DNA of 64,000 nt from Sphingobacteriales bacterium (GTDB taxonomy: Bacteria; Bacteroidota; Bacteroidia; UKL13-3). Below the pieces are notes generated by a model that saw only the letters and a program-made list of their open reading frames with translations, did not search any database and was not told the origin of the DNA. The translations under genes and the position numbers were made by a program. How positions within the stretch are numbered: the stretch's first letter is position 1; each line of letters opens with the position of its first letter. The DNA is taken from contig JAJTFA010000003.1 in the NCBI GenBank assembly GCA_021299635.1, forward strand, positions 1-64,000, written 5' to 3'. Below, piece after piece: positions 29,013 through 38,422 of this stretch.

Positions 29013-30137
29013 TTAAAACCAAACAGTCATGTTTGCTAAAATCATTTCAGCCCTTTGGGTTGGCTGCTCCTCACTATTCATAAATACCTTTTTGGGCGAA
29101 ATAAAATTTCTTCCCTCCAAACGCAGCATAGCATGATCAGATACCTTACTTGTGATACAAAGGCTGCCTCCGTAAGTTTTAAATCCGTTCGTTGTGTTTA
29201 CTGGAATAACCACCACTTCGTTCATATCTTCCATATACTCTGCTCTTGCAGATAACATCGTTTGTTTAGTGAGTTGATAACGTACTGTGAAATTGGCTTG
29301 CCCCCAAACAAGGCTTTTCTGTGAGTTGTTATTCGGGTTTTTTCTTTGTTGCAAACCAATGTATGCACCGGAAGTAAAGCCAAACTTTTTTGAAGGACTA
29401 TAAATCATATAAAAATCTGTAAAATATCGCATGCGGTTTAGTGGTTGTGCTTCCGTGCGCTCAGAACCAATATAATTGCTCCAATTAAGCAGCCAGTTAT
29501 TGTTTATTTTGTATTCCACCTGGGTACCCAAAGACGGCTCATTGTTTGCATCATTTATTTGCTGCCATCCGTTTAGCGCATAGATATAGGCAGTAATTTT
29601 GGTATTAATTGGCACAGATAATCTCAAACCGGTAAGATAATAGGGGGAATACTCCGAAGCCAGGGATCTGGAATAAATGAGATGATCTTTTGAGATAGCA
29701 GATTCGTATGTAAAAGGAGAACCGAGCACCCCTGCATCCAGCCAGATATTTTTATTTTTGGCTAATTTAATTCCTGCATACGCTTCAACTAAATTTTTAA
29801 GCGTGCCCTGCTCATTGGAATAGTTGGAGTTGATATAGGTTCCAACACCAGGAATAAAACGGCCCCTAACGCGTTCTCCTTGGTATCGTATATCCATAAA
29901 GGCTAGATTTATATTCAGTTCATTGTGTTTAGATGCTGAAACAGCATAGGCCCGCTCATGTGAAGAGGGCTGGTTAAAATCAAATCCGTAATAAACATCC
30001 ACATAGCCCGAAATGGTTAGTTTGCCAATTTCTACTGAGTCTATGCGGTCTGTCATACCCGTATTTTGCACTTGTGCTGTTAGTTTACAAACAATTATCT
30101 GCATGCAAAGCAGCAGGAGCAATTTGTTTTTTATCAT
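29013..30137 (-). CDS. Putative beta-barrel porin-2 (OmpL-like)
   Basis: The 374-residue product has a signal peptide (ending CKLTAQ). The mature protein opens with LTISGYVDVYYGFDFNQP, the characteristic start of the porin-2/OmpL-like family. It continues in beta-strands and ends in aromatic MTVWF, the classic outer-membrane C-terminal Phe. It probably forms a general or solute-specific outer-membrane channel. It is monocistronic and divergent from the small membrane protein gene at 30221. The solute is unknown. Confidence 0.88.
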   Translation of the reverse strand: MIKNKLLLLLCMQIIVCKLTAQVQNTGMTDRIDSVEIGKLTISGYVDVYYGFDFNQPSSHERAYAVSASKHNELNINLAFMDIRYQGERVRGRFIPGVGTYINSNYSNEQGTLKNLVEAYAGIKLAKNKNIWLDAGVLGSPFTYESAISKDHLIYSRSLASEYSPYYLTGLRLSVPINTKITAYIYALNGWQQINDANNEPSLGTQVEYKINNNWLLNWSNYIGSERTEAQPLNRMRYFTDFYMIYSPSKKFGFTSGAYIGLQQRKNPNNNSQKSLVWGQANFTVRYQLTKQTMLSARAEYMEDMNEVVVIPVNTTNGFKTYGGSLCITSKVSDHAMLRLEGRNFISPKKVFMNSEEQPTQRAEMILANMTVWF

Positions 30138-30220
30138 AAATGCAAGATAGATGGTTTCTATAAATTATCAGCTGTACATTGTCATCTTTACAAACATGCA
30201 TATTAACTTTACCAGCTTAA

Positions 30221-30691
30221 ATGACACCTGAAGTTATAAAATTCTTTACTGTTGCACTATGGAGTAGTTTTAAATTCATGCTGGGATTTTTTATGGCGCT
30301 TGGATTTGGCTTTAACTATGTGGAGTCAATTCTTACTACCACATCGGGGGGGATTCTTGGAGTGTTGATTTACCTGTATTTATGGGGGCTAATAATTAAA
30401 CTTAAAAACAGATACTATCCTTCCAAACCCAGACAAGGTATTAAGATAAACAATAGACTACGCTGGCTGGTAAATTTTATTAATAAGTACGAAATTTATG
30501 GAATAGTGGCATTAACCCCTGTATTTCTCTCAGTGCCGGTGGGTACCATTTTGGCAAGCATGATTGAAAAAAACAAGTGGCGCATAAAGGTTTACATGTT
30601 TACAGCCTTTGTGCTTTGGGGCACATTGATTTATGGTATCTATGCTTGGTTTGGCATTAGGCTTGATGAGTTGATCTATACCTTGTTCTGA
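30221..30691 (+). CDS. Small integral membrane protein, possibly 'small multidrug export' family
   Basis: The 156-residue product has about four hydrophobic segments (residues about 8-30, 33-53, 92-113, 124-146) and a basic cytoplasmic loop (IKLKNRYYPSKPRQGIK). The pattern TPVFLSVPVGTILASMIEKN in the third segment recalls the small-multidrug-export-type family (PF06695), but this comes from memory and is not secure. It precedes the TatD gene by 27 bp and is probably co-transcribed with it. Confidence 0.7.
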   Translation: MTPEVIKFFTVALWSSFKFMLGFFMALGFGFNYVESILTTTSGGILGVLIYLYLWGLIIKLKNRYYPSKPRQGIKINNRLRWLVNFINKYEIYGIVALTPVFLSVPVGTILASMIEKNKWRIKVYMFTAFVLWGTLIYGIYAWFGIRLDELIYTLF

Positions 30692-30718
30692 TTTTGAGTT
30701 GCTTTATATTTGTGCACC

Positions 30719-31486
30719 ATGATTTTTACCGACACCCATACCCATTTATATTCCGAACAGTTTAAAGCCGATCGTGCGCAGATGATGCACCGCACAATTG
30801 ATGCACGGGTACGCAGATTGTTTTTACCCAATATTGATGTACAGAGTATTCAGCCCATGCTGGATTTAGTGTGGGAGTTTCCTGAAAATTGTTTTCCAAT
30901 GATGGGCTTGCATCCTTGTTCTGTTGATGAGCATGTGGAGGCGCATCTGTTTCAAATTCAAAAGTGGTTTAAGAAAAGAAAATTCTATGCTGTGGGCGAA
31001 ATTGGATTAGATTATTATTGGTCGACCGAATTTAAGGAGCAGCAAATCAGTGCCTTTAAAAAACAATGTCAGTGGGCTATTCAATATGATTTGCCTGTAG
31101 TTATTCATTCGCGTAATTCAACAGCCGATATTATTTCCATTATCAAAGAAATCAATCATCAGAAATTGCGTGGCATTTTTCATTGCTTTAGTGGAACAGA
31201 TGTGGAGGCTGAAGAGATTGTATCGCTTGGTTTTTATCTGGGAATTGGCGGTGTGCTCACGTATAATAAATCAACCCTACCTGATGCAATAGCAAATATC
31301 GGTTTAGAACACCTGGTGCTCGAAACGGACTCACCTTATCTTGCACCTATACCATACAGAGGTAAGCGTAATGAAAGCAGCTATTTATTATTTGTAGCTG
31401 AAAAACTAGCTGAGATTAAAAATGTATCGATTGAAAAAGTAGCAGCAGTAACAACCGAGAACTCCACAAAAATTTTTGGAATATAA
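30719..31486 (+). CDS. TatD-family metal-dependent hydrolase (DNase)
   Basis: The product has 255 residues from the ATG at 30719. Metal-binding motifs of the amidohydrolase fold are present: TDTHTHLY at the N-terminus, GEIGLDYYW, VVIHSRNS, GIFHCFSGT and LETDSPYLAP. TatD enzymes are Mg-dependent 3'-5' nucleases or related phosphoesterases in the cytosol. Its stop codon abuts the stop of the convergent MarC-family gene with no gap. Confidence 0.92.
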   Translation: MIFTDTHTHLYSEQFKADRAQMMHRTIDARVRRLFLPNIDVQSIQPMLDLVWEFPENCFPMMGLHPCSVDEHVEAHLFQIQKWFKKRKFYAVGEIGLDYYWSTEFKEQQISAFKKQCQWAIQYDLPVVIHSRNSTADIISIIKEINHQKLRGIFHCFSGTDVEAEEIVSLGFYLGIGGVLTYNKSTLPDAIANIGLEHLVLETDSPYLAPIPYRGKRNESSYLLFVAEKLAEIKNVSIEKVAAVTTENSTKIFGI

Positions 31487-32050
31487 CTAGAAGTTTGTTT
31501 TAAATAGCTTTACTGCAATGGCAAGCAGCACGATGCCAAAAAATTTACGGATAAGCAGCAGTCCAGGTTTTCCAAGTATGCGTTCAATAAATCCGGTTGA
31601 TTTTAGCGCGATATAAACAAAAACCAAATTGAATAGAATTCCTATAAGGATATTCTGAAAAGTATAGATGGCTTTAAGTGAAATGATGGTTGTGAGGGTG
31701 CCGGAGCCTGCAATTATGGGGAAAGCTATAGGAACAATGCTACCTGTTTTTTCCTGCGGATCATGTCGGAATATATCAATCCCCAGAATCATCTCTATGG
31801 CAATTATAAAAATAACAATGCTACCTGCAACCGCAAATGATGAAACATCTATCCCAAATAAACCGAGTAGTTTCTCTCCGATAAGCAAAAATAAAATCAT
31901 TAGTAATCCGGCAGCTACTGTTGCCCATCCAGAATCTATATGTGCATTCTTTTGACGCATTCCAATAATGATTGGCAGCGCACCTAGTATATCAATTACC
32001 GCAAAAAGCGTAAGACTTATGGTAGAGATTTCTGTTAATGATAATTTCAT
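31487..32050 (-). CDS. MarC-family inner-membrane protein
   Basis: The product has 187 residues from the ATG at 32050, about six transmembrane segments. MarC/UPF0056 features are the opening SLTLFAVIDILGALPIIIG, the central FPIIAGSGTLTTIIS and the C-terminal LLLIRKFFGIVLLAIAVKLF. The function of the family is unproven despite the name. The start overlaps the stop of the O-antigen ligase gene by 4 bp (ATGA), so translation is likely to be coupled, placing it at the end of the polysaccharide operon. Confidence 0.9.
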   Translation of the reverse strand: MKLSLTEISTISLTLFAVIDILGALPIIIGMRQKNAHIDSGWATVAAGLLMILFLLIGEKLLGLFGIDVSSFAVAGSIVIFIIAIEMILGIDIFRHDPQEKTGSIVPIAFPIIAGSGTLTTIISLKAIYTFQNILIGILFNLVFVYIALKSTGFIERILGKPGLLLIRKFFGIVLLAIAVKLFKTNF

Positions 32051-33285
32051 ACGTGATGTATTTCCTTCGGTGAGAAGAGAAACAAGCACTGAAACCATGT
32101 ATATAACATGATACCAGCTTGGCGCTCCAGATAATTTTCAGTAAAAAAGCAGATGCTCATAAAAATAAGGAAAAACAAGTATGTAAATTTTTTATGCTTG
32201 AAGGCATGTTTAAAAGATAAAAACAATGAGCAAATAAAAACCAGCAAGCCTATAATGCCGGCAGAGAACCATATATTAAGATACTCATTATGGGTGTTGT
32301 AGTTAAAGTTGGTATAAACCCGGGTATTAAAAAGGCTCAAGCACTGATTTAGTTCGTATTGTACATCTCCTGTTCCCACGCCAATCAGCCAGTGTTGTTT
32401 AAGTGTTTCCCAATTACAAAGGTAAATACCTGCCCTAACATTGGTACCATTATCATTGCTTCCGCTGGGCGCATGCAAGTTGGCAGGCTTAGTCATTTCC
32501 AGAATGCGGTTTCGGGTAGAAGGCAATGCCATTAGCGTGAGGATAAATAGTGCAGTGAGCGCAAAGGCAATCCAGGTTTTGCCAATATTTTTAAAATGTA
32601 AGAATGTCCATCCAAAAAGAATAACTCCAAATGCAATTAGTGGAGCACGAGCAGCAGATGCCGTTGCCATTGTTGTAAGCAAAACAGATAATACCAACTC
32701 TACCCAAACCATTTTATTTTCATGCCGCTTTTTCCAGTCGCGCACCAGATTATTTAAACTGAGGAACGCAGCGAAAAACAAAATTGCGGCATAGTAGGTA
32801 GGGTGTAAACCGGAATAATATTCCAGCGCATGTCGGTAAATTATGGCATAGTCGGTTACATTTGGATCACTTATGGTTAATCCTCGAAAACGCATCATTA
32901 GATTTGCATAAATGCCAATAGCAAATGCTGCTACTTCAAACACCAGAAATAATTTTCCCCTCAGCTTTTCATTAACAAGTGTTGGTCTTATGGCAAAGGC
33001 TAGCGGGAGCCCCAACAGCAATAATTTTTTTTGCAACACCTCTACACCTTCTGCTATATGAGAAGTTTGTGTCATTGCTGCTGCAAAAACAAAAAAAGGG
33101 ACACTGATAAGCAGCATCTTCTTCCAATCAAAAACATAACGACTTTCTGCAATGGCGGAAAATGTGCAAACCAAAAACAGTAGCATGCCAATACCGGAAA
33201 TCTGATGTGGCATAAATAGTGGGAATGCAGATGCCAGCACAAGTGCAGCTATTTTAAATTTATGAAGCATTTCCACGTTTTTCAT
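32047..33285 (-). CDS. O-antigen ligase/polymerase (Wzy/WaaL-type) membrane protein
   Basis: The product has about 412 residues from the ATG at 33285; the ATG at 33270 is an equally fair start. It has 10 or more transmembrane helices, a periplasmic loop after SGLHPTYYAAILFFAAF, and the Wzy_C-type region (GIYLCNWETLKQHWLIGVGTGD followed by NTHNEYLNIWF). The H of TYNTHNEYL-like motifs is characteristic of O-antigen ligases. It would link or polymerise undecaprenyl-bound glycans in the periplasm. The reading overlaps the upstream GT4 gene by 11-26 bp. Ligase versus polymerase cannot be settled from sequence. Confidence 0.85.
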   Translation of the reverse strand: MKNVEMLHKFKIAALVLASAFPLFMPHQISGIGMLLFLVCTFSAIAESRYVFDWKKMLLISVPFFVFAAAMTQTSHIAEGVEVLQKKLLLLGLPLAFAIRPTLVNEKLRGKLFLVFEVAAFAIGIYANLMMRFRGLTISDPNVTDYAIIYRHALEYYSGLHPTYYAAILFFAAFLSLNNLVRDWKKRHENKMVWVELVLSVLLTTMATASAARAPLIAFGVILFGWTFLHFKNIGKTWIAFALTALFILTLMALPSTRNRILEMTKPANLHAPSGSNDNGTNVRAGIYLCNWETLKQHWLIGVGTGDVQYELNQCLSLFNTRVYTNFNYNTHNEYLNIWFSAGIIGLLVFICSLFLSFKHAFKHKKFTYLFFLIFMSICFFTENYLERQAGIMLYTWFQCLFLFSPKEIHHV

Positions 33286-34447
33286 GTAATATACGTTTAA
33301 CTTCTTTAACAAAGTTTGAATTAAACTTCTTCTCTGCAAATTTAAGTGCTTGTTCCCTGATATTGTCAGGAAGAAAATCTTGCTCTTTGCTTTCAAATTG
33401 CAGAACAGCATCTTTTATTTCTTTTGCTGTTTGATGCTCAAAGAATACACCTGTTTTCCCATCAACCACTGTTTCCAAATAACCACCCTTTTTGTAGGCA
33501 ATAATTGGTGTTCCGCATGCCTCTGCCTCTACGGTAGTAATTCCAAAATCTTCTTCTGCTGCCAATACAAAAGCTTTTGCCTCCTGAATATACTTTACCA
33601 TGCGGTCTTTGGGTTGGTAGCCGAGGTGTACAATATTATCGTTACAGTATTTTTTTACTGCGTTCCTATCAGGTCCATCGCCAATAATAAACAACTTTTT
33701 ATCAGGCATCATTCTAAATGCCTCAGCAATCACATGCATTTTTTTATATGGGACCAACCTTCCTGCGGTAACATAAAAATCTTTTCTTGGCTTAGGCGCT
33801 AAGGCAAATGAGTCGGTATCTACCGGAGGATACACAACTTTAGCATCTCTATTATATATGCGTTTAATCCTCTCCGCAATAAAACCTGAACTAGCAAGGA
33901 AGTGATCCACTCTACTTTGTGTTTCCAAATCCCACTTGCGCAGCTTTGCCAACTCATATTTAATATAAAACGTAAATGGTTTTAGCATGGGGTTCATCAA
34001 TTCCAAATACTGATCTTGTAAATCCCACGCATAGCGAATAGGTGTATGGCAATAGCAGACATGAATTTGGCCAGGTTTCTTTTTTACGCCTTTTGCAACA
34101 GAAGAAGAAGAGGATACGATTAAATCAAACCTAGATAGATCCAGAGATTCTATAGCCTTTCTATAGAAAGGTAAATAGTTGCGGTACAGTTGCTTGGCAA
34201 ACGGGAAATGCTGAATAAAGCTTGCATTTATACTTCTGCCATTCAATAAATATTCCCTGTCGGATTTACTTAAAAAATCAATCAGGCTAAAAATAGAAAT
34301 TTTATCTGCCTCAATTTTTTCCCAATCGGAAGTAAAAGGGTTTTCACGTAAATAACTTTTATCAGTAAAGCTATTCAGAATGGCGCGCATTACTTTCTCT
34401 CCACCGGCACTTACCGTATACCAATCATGTACTAGGGCTACTTTCAT
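33260..34447 (-). CDS. GT4-family glycosyltransferase
   Basis: The 395-residue GT-B enzyme has the N-terminal MKVALVHDWYTVSAGGEKV, the Rossmann C-domain TAGRLVPYKKMHVIAEAF, FIIGDGPDRNAVKKY, and the donor-binding AEEDFGITTVEAEACGTPII with its conserved E-x7-E. This opening is shared by mannosyl- and related transferases in O-antigen and exopolysaccharide clusters. It is 22 bp downstream of another GT4 gene and overlaps the ligase gene, in the minus-strand half of the cluster. Confidence 0.92.
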   Translation of the reverse strand: MKVALVHDWYTVSAGGEKVMRAILNSFTDKSYLRENPFTSDWEKIEADKISIFSLIDFLSKSDREYLLNGRSINASFIQHFPFAKQLYRNYLPFYRKAIESLDLSRFDLIVSSSSSVAKGVKKKPGQIHVCYCHTPIRYAWDLQDQYLELMNPMLKPFTFYIKYELAKLRKWDLETQSRVDHFLASSGFIAERIKRIYNRDAKVVYPPVDTDSFALAPKPRKDFYVTAGRLVPYKKMHVIAEAFRMMPDKKLFIIGDGPDRNAVKKYCNDNIVHLGYQPKDRMVKYIQEAKAFVLAAEEDFGITTVEAEACGTPIIAYKKGGYLETVVDGKTGVFFEHQTAKEIKDAVLQFESKEQDFLPDNIREQALKFAEKKFNSNFVKEVKRILHEKRGNAS

Positions 34448-34469
34448 TAATATATGGCATCAAACTTAA

Positions 34470-35519
34470 CTAAAAAAAAGCATCTGATAGACTCAATAGT
34501 TCTGCAGCTGAATTTTTATAGGTGTGCGCAGCCAGCAATGGAGCATTAGCTGTATTATTAGTAGAATGATTCTGAACAAGTTGAGATATTGCGTTTGAAA
34601 CGGCCATCACATCTGTTGGGTTGATAAAAGTTGCCATCTCTCCATATAGTTCTTGGTAAACTTCAATATCTGAAAGCAGCAGTTTGCAATTAAAGTATGC
34701 AGCCTCCAGCACGGGTATGCCAAAGCCCTCATCTAATGATAAGCTTATAAAAACTTCGGCTTTTTTATAATGTGTAATCATGGTTGCATTATCCATATAG
34801 CCGGCAAATATGATATTGGGGGTTGAAACCTTCATTTTCTCCTTGCCGAAAACATGATTTCCGGCCCCGCAAATAACAAGCTTATAGTCTGCAGGATTTG
34901 CAAGTTCAAAAGCCTGAATAAGGGTACGTAAGTTTTTTCTGGGATTGATGGAGCCTACTGTAAATAAGATTTTTTCCTTGACTCCTTCGGCATTGCTTTG
35001 CAGCACATCATACTGAAGTCCATTACCTATAACACAGATATCTTGTTGCTTAATATGCATTTGGTTTATCAGTTGTCGTTTAATGGTTTGGCTAACAGTA
35101 ATTACCTTGCGGGCTCGTTTTGCAATTCTGGGTATCAGAAATTTGTAAACAGCCGCAAAGCTCTTGCTAAACCATTCCGGGTGATGCAAAAAAGCGAGAT
35201 CATGAATAGTTACAAACTGGTTTTTATATAGGAGTGGTGCAGTATTACACAAATTGATGAGTAAGGGGGAGCCTCGTTTCTTAAGGTAGCCGGGCAATTC
35301 AATCTGCTCCCATGAGTAGCCTTTGGTTTTTCCAATGGTAACAAAATCAAGATGAGACAGCTCAGGGGGAAGCAGAGTGCCCGTTGGTGCAATCAGCACA
35401 AACCTGCAGGATTCCCGCTGGGAAAGGTGTCTGCAAATTTCTCGCGCATATAATTGAACACCTGTTATGGTTTGGCCAAGAAAACGGGCATTGATGTATA
35501 TCACCGGTAATTTTTTCAC
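34470..35519 (-). CDS. GT4-family glycosyltransferase (GTG start proposed)
   Basis: The product has 349 residues from the GTG at 35519, chosen because the family begins at this point (VKKLPVIYINARFLGQTITG, then VQLYAREICRHL). A TTG at 35555 would add 12 poorly conserved residues, and no in-frame ATG precedes the domain. The C-domain shows TVGSINPRKNLRTLIQAFE, LVICGAGNHVFGKEK and SLDEGFGIPVLEAAYF. The N-terminal NARF-ITGVQ pattern is common in mannosyl- and rhamnosyltransferases. It is divergent from the GT2 gene at 35638. Confidence 0.88.
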   Translation of the reverse strand: MKKLPVIYINARFLGQTITGVQLYAREICRHLSQRESCRFVLIAPTGTLLPPELSHLDFVTIGKTKGYSWEQIELPGYLKKRGSPLLINLCNTAPLLYKNQFVTIHDLAFLHHPEWFSKSFAAVYKFLIPRIAKRARKVITVSQTIKRQLINQMHIKQQDICVIGNGLQYDVLQSNAEGVKEKILFTVGSINPRKNLRTLIQAFELANPADYKLVICGAGNHVFGKEKMKVSTPNIIFAGYMDNATMITHYKKAEVFISLSLDEGFGIPVLEAAYFNCKLLLSDIEVYQELYGEMATFINPTDVMAVSNAISQLVQNHSTNNTANAPLLAAHTYKNSAAELLSLSDAFF

Positions 35520-35637
35520 TCGTAAACGATGGGGAAGATAGTGCTTATCAATCAAATTGATAAATTGATTGTGGTTAAATATTCATAATATTGTCAAAAC
35601 AACTGCATTCTATTTAACACTTCTTAGAACAACCGTA

Positions 35638-36600
35638 ATGGAGTTCAATCAAAAAAATCACCCGTTTTTAAGCATTATTATTCCTGTTTTTAATGAGCAG
35701 GGAAATATTGAACTTCTCCATAAACGGGTTGTTAACTCCGTTTCATCCAATACGTTTGAAATTATTTTTATTAATGACGGCAGTTCTGATTGTTCTTTAG
35801 GATTAATAAAGGAGTTGGCAAGCAATGACAGCAGAGTAAAATATATTTCCTTGTCGCGCAATTTTGGCCATCAGCTTGCAGTATACGCAGGTATTGAAAA
35901 ATCTCAAGGAGAATTTTTGGTCATTATGGATGCAGACCTACAGGATCCTCCGGAGTTGATACCGGAGATGTTGTTAAAATTAAATTCAGGTTTTGATATT
36001 GTATATGCCAAACGTAAGAGCCGCAGGGGAGATTCATTTTTTAAAAAGGCAACTGCCAAGTTGTTTTATCGCATTTTGAGAAGCATTACCGCGGTAGATA
36101 TTCCAATTGATACCGGTGATTATAGAATGATAAGCAGGCGGGTTCGAAATATTATTATACAGATGCCTGAAAAGAATAAATTCCTCAGGGGTCAAATGGC
36201 GTGGATGGGATTTAAGCAGTCATTTATTGAGTTTGAACGCGAACCTCGTTTACATGGTAAAAGCGGGTATTCGTTTAAAAAAATGCTCAATTTTGCTTTG
36301 GATGGTATTACCGGATTTTCCCATTTCCCCATCAGACTTGTAACGTATATAGGACTCATCATGTCTCTTGTTTCTGTTTCGGCCATTATTTATGCTTTGG
36401 TTTCAAAGTTTGTTTTACACTCAACGGTAAAGGGCTGGACGTCTATGATGATTTTAATGACCCTCATTGGTGGCACTCAGCTTTTCTGCATGGGTATTAT
36501 TGGTGAGTATATTAGCCGCATTATGAGTAACGTTATGAACAGGCCTGATTATCTAATTGAGGAAACCAATATTGAAATTAAAAATAACAATGCTCAGTAA
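35638..36600 (+). CDS. GT2 family polyprenyl-phosphate glycosyltransferase (DPM1/GtrB-like) with two C-terminal TM helices
   Basis: The product has 320 residues from the ATG at 35638. The GT-A domain carries LSIIIPVFNEQGNIELLH, FINDGSSDCS, and the metal motif VIMDADLQDPPELIPEM. Two transmembrane helices follow (about residues 235-260 and 270-295). This layout is typical of enzymes loading a sugar onto undecaprenyl phosphate for glycan decoration in the periplasm (GtrB/ArnC group). The stop overlaps the next start by one base (TAATG). Sugar identity is unknown. Confidence 0.92.
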   Translation: MEFNQKNHPFLSIIIPVFNEQGNIELLHKRVVNSVSSNTFEIIFINDGSSDCSLGLIKELASNDSRVKYISLSRNFGHQLAVYAGIEKSQGEFLVIMDADLQDPPELIPEMLLKLNSGFDIVYAKRKSRRGDSFFKKATAKLFYRILRSITAVDIPIDTGDYRMISRRVRNIIIQMPEKNKFLRGQMAWMGFKQSFIEFEREPRLHGKSGYSFKKMLNFALDGITGFSHFPIRLVTYIGLIMSLVSVSAIIYALVSKFVLHSTVKGWTSMMILMTLIGGTQLFCMGIIGEYISRIMSNVMNRPDYLIEETNIEIKNNNAQ

Positions 36601-38384
36601 TGAAAACAGAGATTCTTAAGTTTAAATTATTAAAGTTAAAGGATATCATTAACAAGCAGGGTTTAAAAGGTGCGTTCTATTTTCTGTCAGGAAAAATTAA
36701 AAAACGTATTCATCAGAAGAAATTCTATAACCAGCTAATACATGGCGGTAAGATAGACTCTAAGCTGAATCAGGTTATATTGACTGAGATCCAGAAACTT
36801 GGCTATAAGCCCCTTATATCTATTATTATGCCGGTTTACAATGTAGAAGAGATATGGTTAAGGAAAGCAATTGATTCAGTTATTTCTCAGATTTATGGCC
36901 AATGGGAACTTTGTATAGCAAATGACGCCTCCACACATGATTACATCAGGCCTATTCTTGATGAATATGCAGCTTTAGATAAAAGGATTAAGGTTGTTCA
37001 CAGAGAGAGTTGCGGAAATATATCTGCAGCAAGCAACAGTGCTTTAAGCATGGCAACCGGAGAATTTATTGGTTTGCTTGATCATGATGATGAAATTACA
37101 TCAGATGCATTATTTGAGGTGGTTAAGCTACTTAATCAAACACCGGATGCAGATTTAATTTACAGCGATGAAGATAAAATAGACGAAAGGAATAAGGTTT
37201 TTAACCCTTGGTTCAAGCCGGATTGGTCGCCTGAGTATCTGCTAACACATATGTACGTTTGCCATTTCTCTGTTTACAGGAAAAATATTTTGAATGCAGT
37301 GGGTGGATTCAGAAGCCAGTTTGATGGTGCTCAGGATTATGATTTATGTTTGAGGGTTACCGAGAAAACCAAAAGCATCTATCACATACCTAAAATATTA
37401 TACCACTGGAGAACTATTTCAACTTCAACAGCCTTGAATCCTACAGCTAAATTATATGCCTATGAAGCAGGAAGAAAAGCTGTAGAAGAACATCTTAAGC
37501 GAGTGTTTGGGAGGGGCACTGCATCATTTACAGATTACTACGGGGTATACAAAGTAAATCATGAACCCGCTGGCACACCCTTAGTGAGCATCATTATACC
37601 AAGTGCAGGTAAAGAAACTTCTATCAAAAATGAAAACACCTGTTTACTGTTAAATTGTTTAAGAAGCATTCGTGAACTAAGTACGTATAAGAACGTTGAA
37701 ATCATAATTGTTGACGGTGCAGACATAGACGAATCGGTTATTCATGAATGCAATAGTTTAGGCGTTAGCTGGGTGCATATAGCAAAGAAGTTTAACTTCT
37801 CTGAAAGAATAAATGCCGGAGTTAAAGTATCTAAAGGCGAATATCTGATTTTTCTGAATGATGATACTGAAATAATAACTCCTAATTGGATAGAAGAGAT
37901 GTTGGGATTTGCCGAGCAGCCTGAAATAGGTGCAGTTGGCGCCAAACTTATTACCGAAACAAGGCAAGTACAGCATGCAGGCATTATCATAAATGATGCT
38001 GCACCTGGCCATATTTACTATGGTATTCCCGATTTAGGACAAGGCTATTTTAATGCATTGGCAGCATATAAAAATTATATAGCGGTAACAGGTGCTTGTC
38101 TTATGGTAAGCAGAAAAAAGTTTGATGACGTTGGTATGATGGATGAATCTTTTCCTGTTAACTTTAATGATGTTGACTTATGCCTCAAGTTGCATCAAAT
38201 GGGATATCGAAATGTGTATAATTCGCATGTAGTACTATATCACTTTGAGTCTGTTACTCGAAGTAAAGGATATGAAGCGGCTGAACTCATACGCTTCAGA
38301 AACAAGTGGATGCACTATAGGGCTGCAATAATAGATCCTTACCATCATCAGGTTTTATTTATGTTTCCGGCACTAATTCAATAA
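36600..38384 (+). CDS. Two-domain GT2 glycosyltransferase
   Basis: The 594-residue product has two GT-A domains in tandem. The first (about residues 75-300) has LISIIMPVYNVEEIWLRKAI and the metal motif GLLDHDDEIT. The second (about 325-570) has PLVSIIIPSAGKETS and IFLNDDTEI, then AVGAKL and FNDVDLCLKLHQMGY. Such bifunctional transferases add alternating sugars in rhamnan- or O-antigen-like chains. The second domain is clearly related to the single-domain protein encoded at 39938-40909. It is co-transcribed with its neighbours on the plus strand. Confidence 0.92.
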   Translation: MKTEILKFKLLKLKDIINKQGLKGAFYFLSGKIKKRIHQKKFYNQLIHGGKIDSKLNQVILTEIQKLGYKPLISIIMPVYNVEEIWLRKAIDSVISQIYGQWELCIANDASTHDYIRPILDEYAALDKRIKVVHRESCGNISAASNSALSMATGEFIGLLDHDDEITSDALFEVVKLLNQTPDADLIYSDEDKIDERNKVFNPWFKPDWSPEYLLTHMYVCHFSVYRKNILNAVGGFRSQFDGAQDYDLCLRVTEKTKSIYHIPKILYHWRTISTSTALNPTAKLYAYEAGRKAVEEHLKRVFGRGTASFTDYYGVYKVNHEPAGTPLVSIIIPSAGKETSIKNENTCLLLNCLRSIRELSTYKNVEIIIVDGADIDESVIHECNSLGVSWVHIAKKFNFSERINAGVKVSKGEYLIFLNDDTEIITPNWIEEMLGFAEQPEIGAVGAKLITETRQVQHAGIIINDAAPGHIYYGIPDLGQGYFNALAAYKNYIAVTGACLMVSRKKFDDVGMMDESFPVNFNDVDLCLKLHQMGYRNVYNSHVVLYHFESVTRSKGYEAAELIRFRNKWMHYRAAIIDPYHHQVLFMFPALIQ

Positions 38385-38422
38385 AAAAAGGATTAATTAC
38401 TTAATTTTGTAAAGATTATATA

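Noticed and set aside
28901-29083. 60-codon plus-strand frame
   Set aside because: It overlaps the 3' end of the porin gene, has no family resemblance and no upstream signal; likely chance.
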